64,000 nucleotides of DNA from Robertmurraya andreesenii (lineage in GTDB: Bacteria; Bacillota; Bacilli; Bacillales; Cytobacillaceae). Made by a program: the position numbers and the translations under genes. A model generated the notes under the pieces. That model did no database searches, had not been told where the DNA came from, and saw only the letters and a list, made by a program, of their open reading frames with translations. Below are positions 7,792-16,666 of this stretch, piece after piece (the first letter of the stretch is position 1; every line of letters starts with the position of its first letter). The DNA is taken from positions 124,001 through 188,000 of the forward strand of contig NZ_JAUSTU010000006.1 of NCBI RefSeq assembly GCF_030813005.1, written 5' to 3'.

Positions 7792-9339
7792 ATGGTACAG
7801 CCATATAAGCATGAACCGTTTACCGATTTTTCGGTAGAAAAGGAAAGAGAAGGCTATCTTCAAGCCTTGAATACAGTCGAGGGCTATTTAGGTCAGGATT
7901 ATGATTTGGTCATTGGGGGAGAGCGAATCTCAACCGAGGACAAAATCATTTCTATTAATCCAGCAAACAAAGAGGAAATCATCGGTCGTGTGTCAAAGGC
8001 AAACAAGGAGCTTGCAGAGAAAGCGATGCAGGCTGCGGTGAAAGCGTTTCAATCATGGAGAAAGGCGAAGCCTGAAATGCGTGCGGATGTCCTGTTCAAA
8101 GCAGCTGCCATTATTCGTCGTCGCAAGCATGAGTTCTCTGCTCTATTGACGAAGGAAGCGGGTAAGCCGTGGAGAGAAGCGGATGCGGATACAGCTGAAG
8201 CGATTGACTTCCTCGAATACTATGCACGACAAATGCTTCGAATCAAAGACGGTGTTCCAGTCAACAGCCGTCCCAATGAATATAACCGTTATGACTATAT
8301 TCCGCTCGGTGTTGGCGTAATTATTTCGCCGTGGAACTTCCCATTGGCGATCATGGCAGGAACGACGGTGGCGGCAATTGTATCAGGGAATACGGTACTT
8401 TTGAAGCCGGCATCGACAACTCCAGTCGTAGCGGCAAAATTTGTCGAAGTGATGGAGGAGGCAGGCTTACCTGCTGGCGTACTGAACTTTGTGCCAGGAA
8501 GTGGGGCTGAGGTTGGAGACTATTTAGTGGACCATAAGGATACTCGCTTTATTAGCTTCACAGGCTCCCGTGACGTTGGTCTTAGAATTTACGAACGGGC
8601 TTCGAAACTAAATGACGGCCAAATCTGGTTGAAGCGTGTCATTGCGGAGATGGGTGGTAAGGACACGATTGTGGTGGACAAGGAAGCCGATCTTGAGCTT
8701 GCGGCGCAATCGATCGTTGCCTCTGCTTTTGGATTCTCCGGACAGAAATGTTCTGCTTGTTCCCGTGCGGTTGTCGTAGAGGATGTATATGATCAGGTTC
8801 TTAACCGTGTGGTTGAGCTAACTAATGCGTTAACACAAGGAAACCCAGTGGATCAAAACAATTACATGGGACCTGTCATCGACCAAGCAGCTTTTGATAA
8901 AATCATGAGCTACATCGAAATTGGCAAAGAGGAAGGTCGTCTCATGGCAGGTGGAGAAGGAGACAGCTCGACTGGTTTCTTCATCAAGCCAACGGTATTT
9001 GCAGATCTAGATCCGGAAGCACGCTTAATGAAGGAAGAAATCTTCGGACCTGTCGTCGCTTTTGCGAAAGCAAAGGATTTCGATGAGGCGATTGACATTG
9101 CCAATAATACGGAATACGGTCTAACAGGTGCTGTGATCACGACAAACCGCGAGCATATCCAAAAGGCTCGTGAAGACTTCCATGTCGGAAACCTTTACTT
9201 CAACCGTGGCTGTACTGGAGCGATTGTTGGCTATCAGCCGTTTGGTGGCTTCAATATGTCAGGGACCGACTCCAAGGCTGGCGGTCCAGACTACCTGCTT
9301 CTTCATATGCAGGCAAAGACAACATCAGAAATGTATTGA
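7792..9339 (+). CDS. rocA: 1-pyrroline-5-carboxylate dehydrogenase
   Basis: A 515-residue aldehyde dehydrogenase, the same length as B. subtilis RocA and nearly collinear with it. It oxidises glutamate semialdehyde/P5C to glutamate with NAD+, the last step of arginine, ornithine and proline breakdown. The catalytic Glu lies in IAEMGGKD (E286) and the nucleophile Cys in FSGQKCSAC (C320). IISPWNFP and FTGSRDVG are the cofactor-binding blocks. The start is ATG 7792 behind AAGGGGG. First gene of a RocR/sigma-54 operon; rocD follows after 45 bases. Confidence 0.95.
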   Translation: MVQPYKHEPFTDFSVEKEREGYLQALNTVEGYLGQDYDLVIGGERISTEDKIISINPANKEEIIGRVSKANKELAEKAMQAAVKAFQSWRKAKPEMRADVLFKAAAIIRRRKHEFSALLTKEAGKPWREADADTAEAIDFLEYYARQMLRIKDGVPVNSRPNEYNRYDYIPLGVGVIISPWNFPLAIMAGTTVAAIVSGNTVLLKPASTTPVVAAKFVEVMEEAGLPAGVLNFVPGSGAEVGDYLVDHKDTRFISFTGSRDVGLRIYERASKLNDGQIWLKRVIAEMGGKDTIVVDKEADLELAAQSIVASAFGFSGQKCSACSRAVVVEDVYDQVLNRVVELTNALTQGNPVDQNNYMGPVIDQAAFDKIMSYIEIGKEEGRLMAGGEGDSSTGFFIKPTVFADLDPEARLMKEEIFGPVVAFAKAKDFDEAIDIANNTEYGLTGAVITTNREHIQKAREDFHVGNLYFNRGCTGAIVGYQPFGGFNMSGTDSKAGGPDYLLLHMQAKTTSEMY

Positions 9340-9384
9340 ACTTGTAGAAGAAAGTGATATATAGAAGAAAAGGAGTGCCAGCAT

Positions 9385-10584
9385 ATGACAGTTACAAACA
9401 AAACAGAGTCTATTATTGAACAAACCAATCGATACGGAGCCAACAACTACCATCCTCTACCGATTGTTATTTCTAAAGCAGAGGGAGTTTGGGTGGAGGA
9501 CCCGGAAGGCAATAAATATATGGATATGCTCAGTGCATACTCTGCGGTAAACCAAGGCCATCGTCACCCGAAAATTATCGAGGCACTTAAGGAGCAAGCA
9601 GATAAGGTAACGTTAACCTCACGTGCGTTTCACAATGATCAGCTTGGCCCTTGGTACGAAATGATCTGTAAGCTCACCGATAAAGATATGGCTCTCCCGA
9701 TGAATACAGGTGCGGAGGCAGTTGAAACCGCGCTTAAGGCAGCACGTAGATGGGCATATGATGTAAAAGGAGTGGCCGATAATCAGGCAGAAATTATCGC
9801 TTGTATCGGAAATTTCCACGGTCGCACAATGACAGCTGTTTCCTTATCCTCGGATGAAGAATATAAGCGTGGCTTTGGACCGATGCTCCCGGGGATTAAG
9901 CTCATTCCTTACGGCGACTTAGATGCTCTAAAGGCTGCGATTACGCCAAACACAGCGGCATTTCTAATTGAGCCAATTCAAGGAGAAGCGGGGATTGTGA
10001 TCCCTCCTGAGGGCTTCCTAAAGGCTGCTTATCAATTATGTAAAGAAAACAACGTTCTATTTATCGCAGATGAAATCCAAGCTGGGTTAGCTCGAACTGG
10101 GAAAATGTTCGCCTGTGAATGGGAGAATGTCACCCCTGATATGTACATTTTGGGTAAAGCGCTGGGTGGAGGAGTATTTCCGATTTCTTGCGTAGTTGCG
10201 GATAAGGACATTCTTGGGGTCTTTAACCCAGGCTCCCACGGTTCGACATTTGGTGGAAATCCGATGGCCTGCGCCGTTTCCATTGCATCAATCAATGTTC
10301 TAGTAGAAGAAAAATTGGCTGAACGTTCCCTTCGTCTAGGGGAATACTTCAAAGCGAAGCTCAAGGAAATCAATAATTCAATCATTAAAGAGGTTCGTGG
10401 CCGTGGACTATTCATCGGTGTCGAGTTACATGAAGCAGCACGTCCATATTGTGAAAAGCTAAAAGATGAAGGCTTACTTTGTAAGGAAACCCATGATACG
10501 GTCATCCGCTTCGCACCACCACTTGTGATTAGTGAAGAGGATTTAGACTGGGCGATTGAACGAATCAAGAAAATATTAAGCTAG
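9385..10584 (+). CDS. rocD: Ornithine aminotransferase
   Basis: A 399-residue class III PLP aminotransferase that converts ornithine plus 2-oxoglutarate to glutamate semialdehyde and glutamate, feeding RocA. FIADEIQAG holds the PLP-binding Asp (D229), YILGKALGGG the Schiff-base Lys (K258), and NTGAEAVETALK the phosphate-binding block. ATG 9385 follows AAAAGGAGTG. No promoter is visible in the short rocA-rocD gap, and a strong terminator lies about 130 bases after the stop. A permease such as RocE is absent from this operon. Confidence 0.95.
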   Translation: MTVTNKTESIIEQTNRYGANNYHPLPIVISKAEGVWVEDPEGNKYMDMLSAYSAVNQGHRHPKIIEALKEQADKVTLTSRAFHNDQLGPWYEMICKLTDKDMALPMNTGAEAVETALKAARRWAYDVKGVADNQAEIIACIGNFHGRTMTAVSLSSDEEYKRGFGPMLPGIKLIPYGDLDALKAAITPNTAAFLIEPIQGEAGIVIPPEGFLKAAYQLCKENNVLFIADEIQAGLARTGKMFACEWENVTPDMYILGKALGGGVFPISCVVADKDILGVFNPGSHGSTFGGNPMACAVSIASINVLVEEKLAERSLRLGEYFKAKLKEINNSIIKEVRGRGLFIGVELHEAARPYCEKLKDEGLLCKETHDTVIRFAPPLVISEEDLDWAIERIKKILS

Positions 10585-10605
10585 TCTTAGATAATGTTAA
10601 TTGTA

Positions 10606-10673
10606 GCCTTATACGTGTACGTGAACGGGTTTTATTCAGTATGAATAACTTAGAGAACGTACACGTATAAGGC
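10606..10673. repeat. Structured hairpin repeat, copy 1
   Basis: A 68-base near-palindrome. The outer arm GCCTTATACGTGTACGT pairs perfectly over 17 bp with its partner ending GTATAAGGC. The inner stem TTATTCA/TGAATAA closes a GTA triloop. Between them lies an internal loop with GAAC on both sides. Two relatives occur at 15233-15300 and 44837-44905. It lies between rocD and its terminator, so it is probably transcribed in the rocAD 3' end. Confidence 0.85.
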
Positions 10674-10715
10674 GGTATATAGAACAACAACAACATATAA
10701 TAGGCCCTATCTTTT

Positions 10716-10746
10716 AAAAATCCTTGCCGAAGTGCAAGGATTTTTT
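10716..10746 (+). terminator. Terminator of the rocAD operon
   Basis: AAAAATCCTTGC pairs perfectly with GCAAGGATTTTT around the 6-base loop CGAAGT, ending in six T. Confidence 0.9.
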
Positions 10747-10760
10747 GCGTATTATATTAT

Positions 10761-10789
10761 TTGCCATTCGAAAATAGATAAATGATAAT
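10761..10789 (+). promoter_or_regulatory. Candidate promoter upstream of yugJ
   Basis: TTGCCA (10761-10766) and GATAAT (10784-10789) with a 17-base spacer. It is about 225 bases before yugJ. The sequence between is not otherwise explained; it contains a 7-codon ORF at 10853 with a good ribosome site (TTGGAGG) and a trace of possible decayed coding sequence. Confidence 0.4.
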
Positions 10790-11015
10790 AAAAGTGTTAG
10801 GCTCTTTTCTCAAACATTGTTGTTTTTGAATAACAAATAATTGGAGGAAACGATGTTTGATGCAGTCTATCTGTAGAAACAACGGAGAAAAGTGCTGCTC
10901 AATCTTTGCGTATCGCACACCTAGTATGAAACGGAATGGCCGGTATTAAGGACATTCCAGAACCACAATCCGTGCGAAAACAGCCAAGTGTTAATTAAAG
11001 AAGGGAGGAAACATC

Positions 11016-12179
11016 ATGAAAAATTTTACATACTGGAATCCGACTAAATTAATTTTTGGAAAAGGACAATTAGAACAGCTGAAAACAGAAGTGCCAGCAT
11101 ACGGCAAAAAGGTTCTTCTCGTTTATGGGGGCGGAAGTATTAAGAAAAGCGGCCTTTACGATAAGGTTGTTCAAATTTTAAAAGAAATAGATGTAGAATT
11201 ATATGAGCTATCTGGAGTGGAACCAAATCCAAGAATATCGACTGTACGCAAAGGTGTTGAAATTTGTAAATCCAACGGAGTCGAATTCATATTGGCAGTT
11301 GGTGGAGGAAGTGTGATTGACTGTACGAAAGCGATTGCTGCTGGTGCGAAATACGACGGGGATGCTTGGGATTTAGTGATAAAAAAGGCTTTTGCTAAGG
11401 AAGCACTTCCATTTGGAACGGTATTGACACTTGCGGCAACAGGGTCAGAAATGAATTCGGGCTCTGTCATTACAAATTGGGAGACAAATGAAAAGTACGG
11501 CTGGGGAAGCCCGGCAACCTTCCCGAGATTTTCGATTTTGGACCCAGTCAATACATATACAGTGCCGAGAAATCAAACGGTTTATGGAATTGTTGACATG
11601 ATGTCCCATGTATTCGAGCACTACTTCCATTTAGAGGAGAATACATTGCTTCAGGATCGGATGTGTGAATCGCTTCTTATCACAGTGATGGAAACTGCGC
11701 CGAAGCTTTTGAATGACTTAGAGAGCTACGAGGATCGTGCCACCATTCTGTACAATGGAACGATGGCTTTGAATGGTATGTTGTCAATGGGATATCAGGG
11801 CGATTGGGCAACACATAATATTGAGCATGCGGTTTCTGCTGTCTATGATATTCCCCATGGCGGAGGACTTGCCATCCTGTTCCCAAACTGGATGAAGCAT
11901 AATCTTCACGTCAAGCCAGAACGCTTCAAGCAGCTGGCAGTTCGGGTGTTTGGCGTCAACCCTGAGGGCAAGACAGCCGAAGAAGCAGGATTAGAAGGAA
12001 TCGAAAAGCTTCGCGAATTCTGGAGTAGTATCGGCGCGCCAGCACGATTAGCAGACTACGACATTGATGACAGCAAACTTGAAATAATGGCAGACAAAGC
12101 GATGATAAATGGAGAATTTGGTCGCTTTAAGAAATTGAATCGTGAGGATGTACTGGCGATTTACAAAGCTTCCTTATAA
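11016..12179 (+). CDS. yugJ: Iron-containing NAD(P)H-dependent alcohol dehydrogenase (YugJ/BdhA type)
   Basis: A 387-residue group III alcohol dehydrogenase very similar to B. subtilis YugJ and butanol dehydrogenases; it reduces aldehydes to alcohols or the reverse. The N-terminal cofactor domain has VLLVYGGGSIKKSGLYD and the phosphate loop AVGGGSVID. The metal-binding half shows LDPVNTYT, MMSHVFEHYF and IEHAVSAVYDIPHGGGLA, which supply the Asp and His ligands. ATG follows GGGAGG. It precedes pgi in the same direction, as in the B. subtilis yug region. The physiological substrate is not defined by sequence. Confidence 0.92.
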   Translation: MKNFTYWNPTKLIFGKGQLEQLKTEVPAYGKKVLLVYGGGSIKKSGLYDKVVQILKEIDVELYELSGVEPNPRISTVRKGVEICKSNGVEFILAVGGGSVIDCTKAIAAGAKYDGDAWDLVIKKAFAKEALPFGTVLTLAATGSEMNSGSVITNWETNEKYGWGSPATFPRFSILDPVNTYTVPRNQTVYGIVDMMSHVFEHYFHLEENTLLQDRMCESLLITVMETAPKLLNDLESYEDRATILYNGTMALNGMLSMGYQGDWATHNIEHAVSAVYDIPHGGGLAILFPNWMKHNLHVKPERFKQLAVRVFGVNPEGKTAEEAGLEGIEKLREFWSSIGAPARLADYDIDDSKLEIMADKAMINGEFGRFKKLNREDVLAIYKASL

Positions 12180-12324
12180 ACAACTCTAAAATTCAAAGCG
12201 AGACGAAAAAAATCCAGCATGAATGGATAGGCTTATATAGAAGGCTTTTTTCACAAGAACGGCATTAGGACCATAAAAAAGTTATGAAAACAGCCAAATA
12301 TTAAATTTTTGGACGGAGGCCATT

Positions 12325-13671
12325 ATGTCACAAATTCATTTTGATTATACAAAGGCTCTTAGTTTTTTTGGTGAACATGAGCTTGAATATTTACGTGATT
12401 TGGTTAAAGTTGCCCACCACTCCCTTCACGAGAAAACAGGGGCTGGGAATGATTTTTTAGGTTGGATTGATTTACCGGTGGAATATGACAAAGAGGAATT
12501 TTTCCGAATTCAAAAGTCAGCCGAAAAAATAAAGAATGATTCGGAGATCTTGCTCGTCATCGGAATTGGTGGCTCTTACTTGGGAGCACGTGCTGCTATC
12601 GATGTGCTCAATCACAGCTTTTATAATGCTCTTAGTAAAGAAAAACGAAAAACTCCACAGATCATTTTTGTTGGCAATAATATTAGCTCCACTTATATGA
12701 AGGATGTCATGGATGTAATAGAAGGAAGAGATTTTTCCATCAATGTTATTTCGAAGTCAGGAACGACGACAGAGCCTGCCATTGCTTTTCGAATTTTCCG
12801 GAAGCTCCTTGAAGAAAAATACGGAGTGGCAGAAGCACGAAAGCGAATCTATGCGACGACAGATAAGGCAAGAGGTGCCCTTAAGACTCTTGCAAACGAG
12901 GAAGGCTATGAGTCTTTTGTAATCCCAGATGATGTAGGCGGTCGCTACTCGGTGCTAACGGCGGTCGGACTCCTACCTATTGCTGTGAGTGGGGCGGACA
13001 TTGAGGCTATGATGAAAGGTGCGGCAGATGCCAGAGAGGAATACAGTGCCTCTGAACTTGAAGAGAACCAAGCGTATCAATATGCGGCCGTTCGTAATAT
13101 TCTTTATAACAAAGGGAAAACGATTGAAATGCTCATCAATTATGAGCCTTCCCTACAATATTTTTCAGAATGGTGGAAACAGCTTTTCGGAGAGAGTGAA
13201 GGAAAGGATCAGAAGGGGATTTACCCATCCTCTGCTAATTTCTCCACCGATCTACATTCCTTAGGTCAATATGTGCAGGAGGGCAGAAGGGATCTATTTG
13301 AAACGATTGTGAAAGTGGAGACACCACGTCATGAACTGACCATCGAAGAGGCGGAGAGTGATTTGGATGGGCTCGACTATCTCGCTGGAAAAACCGTTGA
13401 TTATGTCAATAATAAAGCCTTTGAAGGAACGCTCCTTGCCCATACAGACGGAGGAGTACCGAACTTGGTCGTAACCGTACCAAAGCTTGATGAATACACC
13501 TTTGGCTACCTGGTTTACTTTTTTGAAAAGGCCTGCGCTATGAGCGGATATCTACTAGGAGTGAACCCATTTGATCAGCCTGGTGTCGAGGCATACAAGG
13601 TCAATATGTTTGCTTTACTTGGAAAACCTGGCTTCGAGGAAAAGAAAGCAGAGCTGGAAAAGAGATTATAA
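12325..13671 (+). CDS. pgi: Glucose-6-phosphate isomerase
   Basis: A 448-residue bacterial-type Pgi that interconverts glucose 6-phosphate and fructose 6-phosphate in the cytoplasm. Phosphate-binding GIGGSYLGARA, SKSGTTTEPA, the DDVGGRYSVLTAVG signature and QLFGESEGKDQKG with the catalytic Glu are all present. The length matches B. subtilis Pgi. The start ATG follows GGACGGAGG. The 145 bases before it show no clear promoter, so it may be read through from yugJ. A strong terminator follows. Confidence 0.96.
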   Translation: MSQIHFDYTKALSFFGEHELEYLRDLVKVAHHSLHEKTGAGNDFLGWIDLPVEYDKEEFFRIQKSAEKIKNDSEILLVIGIGGSYLGARAAIDVLNHSFYNALSKEKRKTPQIIFVGNNISSTYMKDVMDVIEGRDFSINVISKSGTTTEPAIAFRIFRKLLEEKYGVAEARKRIYATTDKARGALKTLANEEGYESFVIPDDVGGRYSVLTAVGLLPIAVSGADIEAMMKGAADAREEYSASELEENQAYQYAAVRNILYNKGKTIEMLINYEPSLQYFSEWWKQLFGESEGKDQKGIYPSSANFSTDLHSLGQYVQEGRRDLFETIVKVETPRHELTIEEAESDLDGLDYLAGKTVDYVNNKAFEGTLLAHTDGGVPNLVVTVPKLDEYTFGYLVYFFEKACAMSGYLLGVNPFDQPGVEAYKVNMFALLGKPGFEEKKAELEKRL

Positions 13672-13676
13672 AAGGC

Positions 13677-13712
13677 AAGTCCCCCTTGGAAAAGCTAAGG
13701 GGGACTTTGTCT
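13677..13712 (+). terminator. Terminator after pgi
   Basis: AAGTCCCCCTT pairs perfectly with AAGGGGGACTT around a 9-base loop, followed by TGT. Confidence 0.82.
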
Positions 13713-13791
13713 TAGATTAGGATGCTCCCTTTCCAAAAAATTATAAGAATATGGGAAAAGGTATTGGTATTTGCGCCAGAGAACCCCTTCT

Positions 13792-14793
13792 TTAGCTGTT
13801 CTCTGTCTTGCTGATGACAAGAAGAATATCCTCTTCCTTAATAATAAAAGGGTGTGGTGGGTTTACGATTGTGTCCACTCCCCTTTTTATCCCAAATAAA
13901 AGAGATCCTTCTTCTATAAGGAGCTTATTTGTGTCGATGAAGCTCTTTCCAATAAAGGAGATTGAAGAACGGAAAACAAATCGGCTTCCGTTGAACTGTT
14001 CAAGGAGGGATACAAGAGGCTCAGCCATCCTTGTTGCAGATAGACAATTCATCATGATGGATGCGGAAATAAGGTTGGATTGGATAATCTCATCGGCCCC
14101 TGCTCTCTGCGCATTAGGCACCTGTTCATTTGTAAGCATTTCTACTACACAGATTGCATGGGGATTAAGGCCTTTTATCGCTAGCAAGGCTAAGATTGAG
14201 TTCATATCTGCTTGCAGTTCATCGAGATTTTGATCCGCTGTAATGATGACTTTTTTTGCTTCATAAATATTTGCCTTCATTAAGGTTTCATCTATATGGG
14301 CTCTGCCTTTAATAAAATGAACACGATAGTCTGAAAATGGATTACTCTCCAAACTCTGATCGATCAGAATAACAGGTGCATGATATAAGCTCTTTAGAAT
14401 TTTTTCCGTGATAACCCTTGAGCGTTCATTCCAGCCAACAATAACAAAATGATCCTTTCCCTTAAACATGACTTTCCCTTCTAATATATCCGTTTGTTTT
14501 TTTACAGTGGTTGAAGCCAATGTGACGAAATAGGTGGATACAAAACCAGCTCCTAGTAGTACCAGGAGCATTCCGAGCAATTTCCCAAGCGTGGTCTTCG
14601 GTACGATATCACCATAGCCTACAGTGGAAACTGTAATAATCGCCCACCATATTCCTTCAAATGGGCTTGTGAATGTTTCAGGTTCTACGATATAAATAAG
14701 AAATCCAAAGGTGAAAATAATTAATAAGGCGATAATAAGGATTCGAAAAAAGAGTGGTAGCCTGACAAAATTTAAGTACAAATGGGGTGGCAC
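13792..14793 (-). CDS. yugO: Potassium channel with RCK (TrkA-N/TrkA-C) domain, YugO type
   Basis: A 333-residue MthK-like channel: TM1 about residues 17-36, pore helix and selectivity filter STVGYGD (56-62), TM2 about 71-92. A cytoplasmic RCK domain starts near 112 (FVIVGWNERSRVI is the Rossmann loop) and a TrkA-C lobe ends the protein. In B. subtilis YugO mediates K+ efflux, including electrical signalling in biofilms. The start is GTG 14793 with GAGGTGAT just upstream; no in-frame ATG is better placed. It converges on pgi, as in the yug region. Confidence 0.92.
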   Translation of the reverse strand: MPPHLYLNFVRLPLFFRILIIALLIIFTFGFLIYIVEPETFTSPFEGIWWAIITVSTVGYGDIVPKTTLGKLLGMLLVLLGAGFVSTYFVTLASTTVKKQTDILEGKVMFKGKDHFVIVGWNERSRVITEKILKSLYHAPVILIDQSLESNPFSDYRVHFIKGRAHIDETLMKANIYEAKKVIITADQNLDELQADMNSILALLAIKGLNPHAICVVEMLTNEQVPNAQRAGADEIIQSNLISASIMMNCLSATRMAEPLVSLLEQFNGSRFVFRSSISFIGKSFIDTNKLLIEEGSLLFGIKRGVDTIVNPPHPFIIKEEDILLVISKTENS

Positions 14794-14875
14794 AGCCCAT
14801 CACCTCGGTGGTTAACTTCCTCATCATTGTGACCACTTTTTTCTGTTGATAAACGAGGGTAACAAAAAACTGCAG

Positions 14876-14905
14876 GTTATAATCGCCTTAAATAAGCACA
14901 TTCTA
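14876..14905 (+). promoter_or_regulatory. Possible sigma-G promoter of the csgA-like gene
   Basis: CATTCTA at 14899-14905 fits the sigma-G -10 pattern. GTTATA 17 bases upstream is a poor -35. It is considered because the downstream gene resembles sigma-G-controlled csgA. Confidence 0.3.
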
Positions 14906-14946
14906 CAATAGAGATATACTCTCAAAATAGAAGGGATGGATATGGA

Positions 14947-15198
14947 TTGAATCAACCATTAGGGTATTTGAAGGAAATATTATCAAATTACACTGATCGC
15001 TCAGATACTGCTGAAGAGATCTATTCAATCATAAGGGAGTTTGATTTTACCACAGAGGAATCATTTGTGAGAAAGCTGTCAGCTCATCAAATTGATTTTT
15101 TAAATAAGATTCTTCCTGACGAAATTAATCATGCGAAGGAATCTCACGATAATGAGCGGGAAAATCAGTTAAATGAGGTATACGAATTGCTTTTTTAA
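14947..15198 (+). CDS. csgA: CsgA-like sporulation-specific small protein
   Basis: An 83-residue acidic protein resembling B. subtilis CsgA, a small forespore-expressed spore protein: similar start (LGYLKEILSN), the EESFVRKL...IDFLNKIL...EI middle, and the ending LNEVYELLF. The role in spores is poorly known. The start is TTG 14947 behind AAGGG; no ATG is in frame nearby. It is flanked by the K+ channel gene on the other strand and by a structured repeat. Confidence 0.72.
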   Translation: MNQPLGYLKEILSNYTDRSDTAEEIYSIIREFDFTTEESFVRKLSAHQIDFLNKILPDEINHAKESHDNERENQLNEVYELLF

Positions 15199-15232
15199 TG
15201 AAAAGCTATGTTAGTCTTCAGTGTTGATTTCA

Positions 15233-15300
15233 GCCTTATACATGTACGTGAACGGGTTTTATTCGGTACGAATAACTTAGTGAACGTATATGTATAAGGC
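15233..15300. repeat. Structured hairpin repeat, copy 2
   Basis: A 68-base relative of copy 1 with outer arms GCCTTATACATGTACGT and the partner ending GTATAAGGC, one G-U pair, and the inner stem TTATTCG/CGAATAA with a GTA loop. Relative to copy 1, stem changes G-C to A-T (outer) and A-T to G-C (inner) keep pairing. A further outer helix TGTTGAT (15222-15228) with ATCAACA (15310-15316) extends it to about 95 bases. Confidence 0.85.
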
Positions 15301-15340
15301 GATATTAAGATCAACAATCAAATATGACACAGCCTTAATG

Positions 15341-15376
15341 AAAAAGAGGACAATGGAATTAATCCTTGTCCTCTTT
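15341..15376 (-). terminator. Terminator of yteA (minus strand)
   Basis: On the minus strand AAAGAGGACAA pairs with TTGTCCTCTTT and runs into TT. The yteA stop codon (15359-15361) lies inside the loop, so the last codons form the 5' arm of the hairpin. Confidence 0.7.
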
Positions 15377-16123
15377 ATCCTCTACATAGGGCTCATGCTC
15401 AAATGCGGGGAGGTCGCCAAAGGTTGTCATAATTCCCTCTTCGTCTAAGACCTCCTCATAGCGCTCATGCTGGGCATTTGGATAGATTGTAATGTTCTTT
15501 CCTTCCATATCGACGCCGACGAAATTCTCATAATCCTCTACATAGCCAACATTTTCATCGGATTCGATATAGACTTCGTCGTAGTTATCGGGTACATCAA
15601 CGAGATCAGATGGGGATTCCGACGTGCCCCAGCTGGCAACCTCTTGCCATGAATCCTCCGCATCAAAGGAGACTGACTCATGCTGTTCGTCCATATCAAA
15701 TTTTCCGAACGGGGGCATTAAGACCCCTTCCTCTAATGGTCGCTCATGGGAGGTCACTTGATCGGGTGAATGTTCAATACAATATGTGGTGTTAGGCAAT
15801 GCCTCTAATCGTTCGAGAGGGATTTCTTTTCCGCATACTTCACATCTTCCGTACGTACCGTCTTCGATAGCCTGTAATGCTTTATTGATGTCATTCAGTT
15901 CGTCCTGGTAATGCTCGTTCAAGGCAATATCCTTTCCTCTTTCAAATAGCTCAGTCCCTTCGTCTGCAGGGTGATTGTCATAAGAAGACAATTCCCCCGT
16001 TGATTCATGGGAATGTCCAGATGTTAAGCCAAAATGGTCATTTACGTCATATCTATCCTCTATATCTTCTTTTTGTTGCTCCAGTTTTCGTTTGAAATCT
16101 AAAATTTGGTCTCTTGATAGCAC
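15359..16123 (-). CDS. yteA: YteA-type DksA/TraR zinc-finger sporulation protein
   Basis: A 254-residue protein matching B. subtilis YteA from end to end: N-terminal coiled-coil helices, the block GELSSYDNHPADEGTELFERGKD, the DksA-type finger and the ending EEVLDEEGIMTTFGDLP. The finger is CEVCGKEIP...YCIEH (C-x2-C...C-x2-H), whereas in the B. subtilis protein, as I recall it, these positions are degenerate; zinc binding is plausible here. The start is GTG 16123: AAAGGA lies 10 bases upstream, while the in-frame TTG at 16132 directly abuts that site. YteA is produced in the mother cell during sporulation; its target is unknown. Confidence 0.88.
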   Translation of the reverse strand: MLSRDQILDFKRKLEQQKEDIEDRYDVNDHFGLTSGHSHESTGELSSYDNHPADEGTELFERGKDIALNEHYQDELNDINKALQAIEDGTYGRCEVCGKEIPLERLEALPNTTYCIEHSPDQVTSHERPLEEGVLMPPFGKFDMDEQHESVSFDAEDSWQEVASWGTSESPSDLVDVPDNYDEVYIESDENVGYVEDYENFVGVDMEGKNITIYPNAQHERYEEVLDEEGIMTTFGDLPAFEHEPYVEDKEDKD

Positions 16124-16604
16124 AGCTAACAATCCTTTCGAACTAATCTATTGCCTTCATAGTATTATTCATTGTTGTGATCTTCATACAAAGGAAAGTC
16201 GAGTAGAAGAGAAGCATACAATAGTAAATTGAGCTAAAAAATTATTAGAAAACAGGGAAGTTAGGGTTGATTTAATAAGGAGAAATAACATTGAGAAAAA
16301 AAGTTTCAATTGTTACAAAGATGAATTTTTATGAATACAAATGTATTTTTAGGAGGTTAATAGATAAATAATGATTTTTTGAATGAGAATCTATTAAGTG
16401 TAAATATTATGTCAAAATTAGACGAATTTATGGGAAGATTCATTATAGAACTAGTAAATAAAATGATTTTTCTGTTAATTTATTATTCTAAAAAAGTTCT
16501 GGAAACTATTTCAAAACTATTTCTTTCGTCCCTCTTAATAATAAAAATTCCTTCGGAAGTCGAAATTAAATTGAAAATTATAACAACTTCAATTTTTCCC
16601 TATA
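16124..16604. other. AT-rich intergenic stretch without a supported gene
   Basis: About 480 very AT-rich bases between yteA and the app promoter. A 79-codon frame at 16379-16618 begins with TTG without a usable ribosome site and has low-complexity composition, so I do not call it. AGGAGG near 16351 precedes only a two-codon frame. No structured element was recognised. Confidence 0.5.
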
Positions 16605-16633
16605 TTGCAAAAATTTGAACCTGATAGTATACT
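16605..16633 (+). promoter_or_regulatory. Sigma-A-type promoter of the app operon
   Basis: TTGCAA (16605-16610), a 17-base spacer and TATACT (16628-16633). It lies about 125 bases before appD and is followed by a perfect hairpin in the leader. Confidence 0.6.
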
Positions 16634-16666
16634 TTTGCTAACAAATTATTATTTGAGTTCATATTT

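Noticed and set aside
10032..10568. 178-codon frame antisense to rocD
   Set aside because: Lies entirely opposite a well-conserved gene, with a Ser/Pro/Arg-rich product and no start signals; a shadow frame.
13808..14233. 141-codon frame opposite the K+ channel gene
   Set aside because: Complement of the conserved RCK domain; no ribosome site or recognisable domain.
16379..16618. 79-codon frame in the AT-rich gap before the app operon
   Set aside because: TTG start without a ribosome site at proper distance, low-complexity hydrophobic and Ile/Lys-rich product, no neighbour coupling; typical of chance frames in AT-rich DNA.
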